From contig MGLY01000017.1 in assembly GCA_001794935.1 (NCBI GenBank), positions 3,176 through 11,166 of the forward strand: a stretch of DNA of 7,991 nt, written 5' to 3'. Positions within the stretch are counted from its first letter, which is position 1; every line of letters begins with the position of its first letter. Positions 1 through 3,896 of this stretch are shown in pieces. Under the pieces are notes generated by a model that saw only the letters and a program-made list of their open reading frames with translations, ran no database searches and had not been told where the DNA came from. This DNA comes from Chlamydiae bacterium RIFCSPHIGHO2_12_FULL_49_9. Lineage in GTDB: Bacteria; Chlamydiota; Chlamydiia; Chlamydiales; SM23-39. A program made the position numbers and the translations under genes.

Positions 1-453
1 GTCTCCCAGAACACGCGCTCTTGGGGAGTTGGACCTAGAATCGGGACCGACCTTAAATGGGATCTTGGATATGATTTTCGTCTTGTAGGGAATGCTGCTG
101 GAGATCTCTTATACACCCGATATACTCGATTGAAAACTAACTCAACCGTAATTACTGTACAGGCGGACGAAGATGAAAACATAGAGACAATAACGACTAC
201 TTTAAGAACTTTACAGAAAAATCTGGCCTTCTTGAGAGCTCATGTTGAACTCGAAATGGGCTTGGGTTGGGGAACTTATTTTGGCGCAAATCAGTGGCAT
301 TTCGACCTTGAAGCCACTTACGGCTTTCAGGTCTACTTTAACCAAAACATGTTTAGACTATACTTTAACGGCTCTGCTCCTGGGGTAAGTTTTGTGCCCT
401 GTGGGGATCTTTTCATCCACGGGCTTAATCTCACCGCCCGCTTCGATTTCTGA
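1..453 (+). CDS. MOMP-like/Lpg1974-family outer-membrane beta-barrel, C-terminal part (first array copy)
   Basis: Reading frame 1 is open from the window edge to TGA at 451-453, giving 150 residues of a C-terminus; the start lies outside the window. Visible marks are alternating barrel strands such as SWGVGPRIG, LGWGTYF and YGFQVYFNQNMF, and the end NLTARFDF with a terminal Phe, the usual BAM-recognition signal of outer-membrane barrels. It aligns with the last 149 residues of the gene at 956-2122 with about 20 differences and one single-codon gap (about 87% identity). The differences cluster in a probable surface loop encoded at about 136-192. It has one cysteine (VPCGD) where the next copy has serine. 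By family the product should be a pore-forming surface protein. An in-frame TTG at 130 could be miscalled as a start, but homology runs unbroken upstream of it. The barrel call is strong; the transported substrate is unknown. Confidence 0.9.
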   Translation, partial: VSQNTRSWGVGPRIGTDLKWDLGYDFRLVGNAAGDLLYTRYTRLKTNSTVITVQADEDENIETITTTLRTLQKNLAFLRAHVELEMGLGWGTYFGANQWHFDLEATYGFQVYFNQNMFRLYFNGSAPGVSFVPCGDLFIHGLNLTARFDF

Positions 454-469
454 TCCCATGATTTGATTA

Positions 470-504
470 GGGAGGGGCGCAGATTCTCTTGCCCCCCTTT
501 TTTT
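470..504 (+). terminator. Rho-independent terminator after first porin copy
   Basis: A GC-rich 5' arm (GGGAGGGGC, 470-478) pairs, with one mismatch, with GCCCCCC at 491-497 across a 12-nt loop. T498-T504 follows. It starts 16 nt after the stop codon and has a matching counterpart after the second copy. Confidence 0.85.
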
Positions 505-535
505 CTGTCCAGTCAAAGAGCGAGTTATAAAAAAG

Positions 536-564
536 TTGATTCCCTATCCACTTTTGAGCATAGA
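536..564 (+). promoter_or_regulatory. Weak candidate promoter for the small ORF (copy 1)
   Basis: TTGATT (536-541) and CATAGA (559-564) are separated by 17 bp, and both hexamers and the spacing are conserved in the second copy at 2212-2240. The matches to consensus are only 4/6 and 3/6. Conservation may simply reflect recent duplication, so this is a weak call. The TATAAAAAA tract just upstream (526-534) is also conserved but has no -35 partner at a usual distance. Confidence 0.25.
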
Positions 565-596
565 AGGAAGTAAGAAACCATCAAGCAGAGGGGTCT

Positions 597-711
597 ATGC
601 CACAAAAAAAATCCTCTTCTCATTTTCTCTCAGCCGCTTACTTATTTCGGAACATACGAACAACTCGAATCAGAAGTTGCCGGCAAGGAGTTGCAATTTT
701 CAGAATTTTAG
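597..711 (+). pseudogene. Decayed copy of the small ORF found intact at 2273-2467
   Basis: ATG at 597, preceded by GAGGGG (588-593), aligns with the start of the 64-residue ORF at 2273. Two lesions are visible. The A run at 604-611 has eight A, one base more than the intact copy allows, shifting the frame after codon 4. In the restored frame, codon 38 is TAG (709-711) where the intact copy has TGG. The repaired translation begins MPQKNPLLIFSQPLTYFG and continues to QFSEF before the stop. Among codons that differ from the intact copy, changes fall about 15 in third, 7 in first and 3 in second positions, with mild replacements (L/V, V/I, E/D, S/A). That is the pattern of a coding sequence that diverged under constraint before it broke. 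No family is recognised. An unrelated reading of the shifted frame (from 597 to 866) is not credible as a gene. Confidence 0.6.
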
Positions 712-943
712 CAAAGAGTTTCCTCACGTCCATATCTGCGAATTTCTTTCATTTTTTTCAAATTGGGAACTTTATCTTGAAAGTTAAGCTTCCCCAAATT
801 CCAATAATTTGTTACTGTCTCCGCACTATGTGCGCGATCCTTTTAGGACTTGGCTTTTTCTCATGAAGGGCAAGGCTTTTCCCCTAAAAAAACGGATGTC
901 TTTTTGCACAAGAGTGAAGATACAAATGCGGCTTGCCCGCGAC
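712..943 (+). other. Gene-free leader upstream of second porin, with small inverted repeats
   Basis: No convincing gene lies here. An open frame from TTG 809 into the porin is an unneeded N-terminal extension. Small dyads are present: AACTTT-N6-AAAGTT (768-785), CGCAC-TAT-GTGCG (822-834), and GGGCAAG (868-874) with CTTGCCC (932-938), the last ending just before the Shine-Dalgarno. No good -35/-10 pair was found. This segment is not shared with the region upstream of the third porin. Confidence 0.4.
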
Positions 944-947
944 GGAG
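944..947 (+). promoter_or_regulatory. Shine-Dalgarno deciding the start of the second porin
   Basis: GGAG lies 8 nt before ATG 956 and 5 nt before the adjacent ATG 953. The third porin has GGAGAG at the same place relative to its aligned Met-Leu start. This favours 956 (or 953) over the upstream TTG 809. Confidence 0.7.
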
Positions 948-955
948 AAAAAATG

Positions 956-2122
956 ATGCTCAAGCTACTTTCAAAAGCCCAATCGTGGATAGCGATGTCC
1001 TTTTTGATCACCACCCCAACCTTTGCAAACAAGTCCTGTGCGCAAAAAAACTGCCCACCTCCTTGCTCAAAAGTGTGCCCGGATCCGTTGCCCGAACCAA
1101 CAACCCCAGCTTACAATGCGCCAGATGGGATAAATACTCGATGCTCCTGGGACGTTTTCGCAAGTGGGAGCTTTATTTATTGGCAGCCACTTCAAGAAAA
1201 TATGGATCTTGGCTTTGTAAATTCTGAAGAACATGAATATGGCCCTATTTTCAATATGGAATTTAGATACAAGCCTGGTTTTAAAGTGGCTTTAGGTATG
1301 CTATTTGACCGAGATAACTGGAGCGGCTGGGCAGAATATACCCGCTTTCATGGACACCATACGCACAGCGCATCGGTTAGCTTAGACGCCGGGTTGAATT
1401 TAATGCAGCTTCATCCACAGCTAACCGCTTCCCTGGGACCTGTTCTCGATTTCCATAGGAAATGGGGTCTAAATATGGACCTACTTGATCTCCTGATGGG
1501 GAGAGACTACTACGTCGGGACAAAGCTCTCATTCAATACCTACTTCGGAGCCAGGGCCGCTTGGATTCGTCAAACATTGAGCGATTCCTTTTCTGGAGTT
1601 GGAGGAGCAGGTGGCAATGGAGGGATAAACCCTACAACTCTCTCAGCAGACCGCTTGCGCAGAGAGGGTACCTCCTCCCAACACACGCGCTCTTGGGGAG
1701 TTGGACCTAGAATCGGGATCGACCTTAAATGGGATCTTGGATATGACTTTCGTCTTATAGGGGATGCCGCTGGAGATCTCTTATATACCCGATATACTCG
1801 ATTGAAAAATAACGCAACCGTAATTAGTGTAGACTCGAACGAAGGAGTCATAGAGACAACAACGACTACTTTAAGAGCTTTACAGAAAAATCTAGCCTTC
1901 CTGAGAGCTCATGCTGAACTCGAAATGGGTTTAGGTTGGGGAACTTATTTTAGCGCAAATCAGTGGCATTTCGATCTTGAAGCCACTTACGGCTTTCAGG
2001 TCTATTTTAACCAAAACATGTTTAGACTATACTTTAACAATTCTGCTCCTGGGCCTAGCTTTGTGCCCAGTGGAGATCTCTTCATCCACGGACTTAATCT
2101 CACCGCCCGCTTCGATTTCTAA
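956..2122 (+). CDS. MOMP-like/Lpg1974-family outer-membrane beta-barrel porin (second array copy, complete)
   Basis: 388 residues. Residues 1-24 form a signal peptide: Lys-bearing start, hydrophobic core WIAMSFLITT, cleavage predicted after TFA. The mature N-terminus is Cys/Pro-rich, with cysteines at 28, 33, 37 and 41 plus one at 63 and none in the barrel. This fits a disulfide-linked segment, as in chlamydial envelopes that rely on cysteine-rich proteins. Barrel motifs follow: YWQP near 75, YKPGFKVALG (105-114), WAEYTRF (125-131), MGRDYYVGTKL (181-191), FGARAAWIRQ, SWGVGPRIG and YGFQVYFNQNMF, ending in ARFDF. A glycine-rich loop (about 213-224, GVGGAGGNGG) is probably surface exposed. Start 956 is chosen because MLKL aligns with MLNV of the next porin and GGAG lies 8 nt upstream. 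The C-terminal 149 residues are about 87% identical to the gene at 1-453. Role inferred from family: general or specific porin and structural surface antigen; substrate unknown. Confidence 0.92.
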   Translation: MLKLLSKAQSWIAMSFLITTPTFANKSCAQKNCPPPCSKVCPDPLPEPTTPAYNAPDGINTRCSWDVFASGSFIYWQPLQENMDLGFVNSEEHEYGPIFNMEFRYKPGFKVALGMLFDRDNWSGWAEYTRFHGHHTHSASVSLDAGLNLMQLHPQLTASLGPVLDFHRKWGLNMDLLDLLMGRDYYVGTKLSFNTYFGARAAWIRQTLSDSFSGVGGAGGNGGINPTTLSADRLRREGTSSQHTRSWGVGPRIGIDLKWDLGYDFRLIGDAAGDLLYTRYTRLKNNATVISVDSNEGVIETTTTTLRALQKNLAFLRAHAELEMGLGWGTYFSANQWHFDLEATYGFQVYFNQNMFRLYFNNSAPGPSFVPSGDLFIHGLNLTARFDF

Positions 2123-2131
2123 TCTCATGTT

Positions 2132-2170
2132 AAGGGGGGGCGCAAACTCTTTTGCCCCCCTTTCTTTTTT
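2132..2170 (+). terminator. Rho-independent terminator after second porin copy
   Basis: GGGGGGC (2135-2141) pairs with GCCCCCC (2154-2160), with flanking AA/TT extending the stem. An alternative inner pairing GCAAA/TTTGC (2142-2146 with 2151-2155) is possible. TTTCTTTTTT follows. The hairpin is a better match than in copy 1, which has one mismatch. Confidence 0.88.
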
Positions 2171-2211
2171 GCCCGGTCAAAAAGCTTGAAATCAGTGAGT
2201 TATAAAAAAAG

Positions 2212-2240
2212 TTGATTCCCTATTTAATTTTGCGCATAGA
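2212..2240 (+). promoter_or_regulatory. Weak candidate promoter for the small ORF (copy 2)
   Basis: TTGATT (2212-2217), a 17-bp spacer and CATAGA (2235-2240) match the pair at 536-564. It would start transcription about 25 nt before the small ORF. Support is only the conserved spacing and partial consensus. Confidence 0.25.
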
Positions 2241-2272
2241 GAGGAGTAAGAAGCAATCAAGCAGAGGGATCT

Positions 2273-2467
2273 ATGTTACAGAAAAATCCTCTTCTCATTT
2301 TTTCTCGCCCGCTTACTTACTTCGGATCTTATGAACAGGTTGAGTCGGAAATCGCCGGCGAAGAGCTTCATTTTGCAGACTTTTGGCAAATGACTTTAGA
2401 TTCTGATTTTATTTTCCCAGTCCAAAACATTGGCTTATTCATTCACTGGTCTGACCCATCATCCTGA
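2273..2467 (+). CDS. Small protein of unknown function in the porin spacer
   Basis: 64 residues, ATG at 2273 with GAGGG (2264-2268) close upstream, TGA at 2465-2467. The protein starts MLQKNPLLIFSRPLTYFG, then has an acidic middle (about 21-38, rich in E and D) and a hydrophobic C-terminal part with FIFPVQNIGLFIHW. No signal peptide or known domain is recognised. The best evidence that it is real is comparison with its decayed duplicate at 597-711: over 38 codons, differences fall about 15/7/3 in third/first/second positions, with mostly conservative replacements. Homology ends near residue 38, so this may be the truncated head of a larger gene with a chance tail, rather than a full small protein. 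It sits between two porin genes, after the terminator of one and about 265 bp before the start of the next. Its function is unknown. Confidence 0.5.
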   Translation: MLQKNPLLIFSRPLTYFGSYEQVESEIAGEELHFADFWQMTLDSDFIFPVQNIGLFIHWSDPSS

Positions 2468-2601
2468 ATGCATCTCTCCTAAAAAAATGCATTGAGATGT
2501 CTTTGCAAATGAATTCATTGCTGCGCGTCAAAGCGCACTTGCACCCATTTCTCTTGATTTAATTTTCAAGTTGAGTTTAACATCCAAAATGTAAACTTGA
2601 A
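2467..2601 (+). promoter_or_regulatory. Cluster of inverted repeats upstream of third porin (possible control region)
   Basis: Five dyads occur in 135 bp: AATGCAT (2467-2473) with ATGCATT (2487-2493); the perfect 12-bp palindrome AATGAATTCATT (2508-2519); TGCGC-N6-GCGCA (2522-2537); CTTGA-N8-TCAAG (2553-2570); and TTCAAGTT (2565-2572) with AACTTGAA (2594-2601). A weak promoter-like pair, TTGATT (2554-2559) and TTTAAC (2576-2581) spaced 16 bp, lies among them. AT-rich DNA yields some dyads by chance, so a regulatory role is inference. Confidence 0.3.
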
Positions 2602-2681
2602 TCGCCTGTTGCGAATACAGAGATCGTTATAAAAAACAGGATTGGTTTGGTTCACATGGATGGCAACGCTACGGAAAAATC

Positions 2682-2695
2682 TTAGCGCAAGCTAA
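2682..2695 (+). promoter_or_regulatory. Small leader hairpin with GCAA tetraloop before third porin
   Basis: TTAGC (2682-2686), GCAA loop and GCTAA (2691-2695) form a 5-bp stem closed by a GNRA-type loop, 24 nt before the Shine-Dalgarno. An A-rich unstructured stretch follows. It might stabilise the leader of an abundant porin mRNA; this is inference. The stem is short. Confidence 0.25.
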
Positions 2696-2719
2696 AAAAA
2701 ACAACTATTTGTCGAAAAT

Positions 2720-2725
2720 GGAGAG
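2720..2725 (+). promoter_or_regulatory. Shine-Dalgarno deciding the start of the third porin
   Basis: GGAGAG lies 7 nt before ATG 2733. It overlaps the alternative upstream ATG 2718, and TTG 2709 has no such site. With the Met-Leu alignment to the second porin, this places the start at 2733. Confidence 0.7.
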
Positions 2726-2732
2726 CAAAAAA

Positions 2733-3830
2733 ATGCTGAATGTATTTACAAAAACAAAGCCATGGATGGTAGCTTCGCTTCTCGTCGCTACATCAGCTTT
2801 TGGCCAAAACAAATGCCCACCACAATCATGCCAAAAACCCTGCGAGAAGGTCTGCCCTGAGCCAATGCAAGCTCCGACCATTGCGGCTTACAATGCCCCA
2901 GCCGGCATTGACACTCGCTGCTCATGGGACGTTTTTGTAGATGCGGCTTTCACCTACTGGCAGCCAATTCTTGAGAATTTGGAGCTTGGAATTTCAGACA
3001 ACTCTGCTTCCTTTTATAACACGGTCTTCAACATGGACTTCAGCTATAAGCCCGGCTTCAAAGTCGCTGCAGGAATCATGCTGGACTACGACAACTGGGA
3101 TCTTTGGGCTGAGTATACTTGGTTCCGCGGCACAAGCTCTCAGACAGCTTCTGTAGGAGTCCCTGCTCAACTGGGTACAATCCAGCTGGCGCCTGATATC
3201 ATCAACACCACTGAAATTGATTCATTGTCACGCAAGTGGAAACTCCACATGGATCTCATAGACCTTCTCATGGGACGCGAGTATTATGTTGGGACAAAAC
3301 TGACATTTAAGTCATTCTTCGGTGCCAGAGGCGCATTTATTCGTCAAAACCTAAACGATACTTACGTCGGTACAGTAGCAATCGGCGGGACAGCCCTTTC
3401 CGGGAGCACGGTTCAAACAAATCACTCTTGGGCTGTTGGCCCTCGTGCTGGCTTGAATACAAGTTGGCTCCTCGGGGAAGGGTTCAGACTGATTGGTAAC
3501 GGAGCAGCGGATATTCTCTATACCCGCTACACGAAACTGAGAAATAATACATCGGTGACTACCTCAACAACCTCAACCCTCAGAACACAACAGAAAAACA
3601 CTGGTTATTTGAGAACACACCTCGAACTCGAAACGGGTCTTGGTTGGGGTTCTTACTTTGACAACAATAATTGGCACTTTGATCTGGCAGCTACTTATGG
3701 CTTCCAAGTGTTCTTTAACCAGAACATGTTCAGACAATTCGTCGACGACTTTGCAAGAGCCGCGAGCTTTATGCCAAATGGCGACATGTTCGTACACGGT
3801 CTGAACCTGACAGCAAGATTCGATTTCTAA
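2733..3830 (+). CDS. MOMP-like/Lpg1974-family outer-membrane beta-barrel porin (third array copy, complete)
   Basis: 365 residues. Signal peptide 1-24 (core WMVASLLVATSA, cleavage predicted after AFG). The mature N-terminus has cysteines at 28, 33, 37, 41 and 63, exactly the positions of the second porin, and none elsewhere. Barrel motifs include YWQP (75-78), YKPGFKVAAG, WAEYTWF, MGREYYVGTKL, FGARGAFIRQ, GYLRTHLELETGLGWGSYF and the end ARFDF. The first 140 residues align without gaps to the second porin at about 50% identity; length differences lie in loops, with a shorter loop at about 212-228 and a Thr/Ser-rich loop at about 273-283. It is an older paralogue than the first two copies, and its upstream spacer differs. 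Its own terminator follows, and the opposing GH63 gene ends 64 bp beyond its stop. Role by family: pore-forming surface protein; substrate not predictable here. Confidence 0.93.
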   Translation: MLNVFTKTKPWMVASLLVATSAFGQNKCPPQSCQKPCEKVCPEPMQAPTIAAYNAPAGIDTRCSWDVFVDAAFTYWQPILENLELGISDNSASFYNTVFNMDFSYKPGFKVAAGIMLDYDNWDLWAEYTWFRGTSSQTASVGVPAQLGTIQLAPDIINTTEIDSLSRKWKLHMDLIDLLMGREYYVGTKLTFKSFFGARGAFIRQNLNDTYVGTVAIGGTALSGSTVQTNHSWAVGPRAGLNTSWLLGEGFRLIGNGAADILYTRYTKLRNNTSVTTSTTSTLRTQQKNTGYLRTHLELETGLGWGSYFDNNNWHFDLAATYGFQVFFNQNMFRQFVDDFARAASFMPNGDMFVHGLNLTARFDF

Positions 3831-3862
3831 TCGAACCTGTCAGTTAGTGTCTTCTAATTCTG

Positions 3863-3896
3863 CCAGGCTGGGGTAAAACCCAGCCTGGTTTTTTTT
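3863..3896 (+). terminator. Rho-independent terminator of third porin
   Basis: A perfect 10-bp stem, CCAGGCTGGG (3863-3872) with CCCAGCCTGG (3879-3888), has a 6-nt loop and eight T (3889-3896). The T tract runs into the reverse-strand stop codon (3895-3897) of the convergent gene. On the minus strand the hairpin has no U tract after it, so as a terminator it serves the porin side only. Confidence 0.93.

Larger units (their letters stand above)
1..717 (+). repeat. Tandem duplication unit, copy 1 (gene 3' end, terminator, spacer, small-ORF start)
   Basis: This stretch aligns with 1673 to about 2391. The offset is 1672 at the left and 1676 near 597. The match covers the last 150 codons of the barrel gene, the GC-rich hairpin terminator, a spacer containing GTTATAAAAAA and TTGATTCCCTAT, and the first 38 codons of a small ORF. 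Similarity fades just after 717. Divergence looks like 6-8% in conserved barrel-coding parts and is higher in the spacer (estimated by eye). Confidence 0.85.
1673..2391 (+). repeat. Tandem duplication unit, copy 2
   Basis: This is the counterpart of 1-717: porin 3' end, poly-G/poly-C hairpin terminator, TATAAAAAA and TTGATTCCCTAT spacer, and the first 38 codons of the small ORF. Homology stops near codon 38 of the ORF, so the rest of the ORF (about 2390-2467) has no counterpart in copy 1. Confidence 0.85.

Noticed and set aside
130..453. Separate 107-residue gene starting at TTG 130
   Set aside because: The frame is open to the window edge and homologous to the second porin upstream of 130, so this is only the tail of a larger gene.
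604..611. Programmed frameshift or polymerase slippage at the A8 run
   Set aside because: Slippage would restore the frame, but an in-frame TAG follows at 709-711, so only a 37-residue product would result. Decay is simpler.
597..866. 89-residue ORF in the unshifted frame
   Set aside because: Alignment with the intact small ORF shows this frame arises from one extra A in the A8 run; the translation after codon 4 has no counterpart.
868..938. Riboswitch-like long-range pairing GGGCAAG/CTTGCCC before the second porin
   Set aside because: One 7-bp pairing across 57 nt without a recognisable aptamer core is not enough; mentioned only as a dyad in the leader.
809..955. Long N-terminal extension of the second porin from TTG 809
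   Set aside because: It puts about 49 charged residues before a clear signal peptide, has no ribosome-binding site, and has no counterpart in the third porin. GGAG plus alignment supports ATG 956 or 953.
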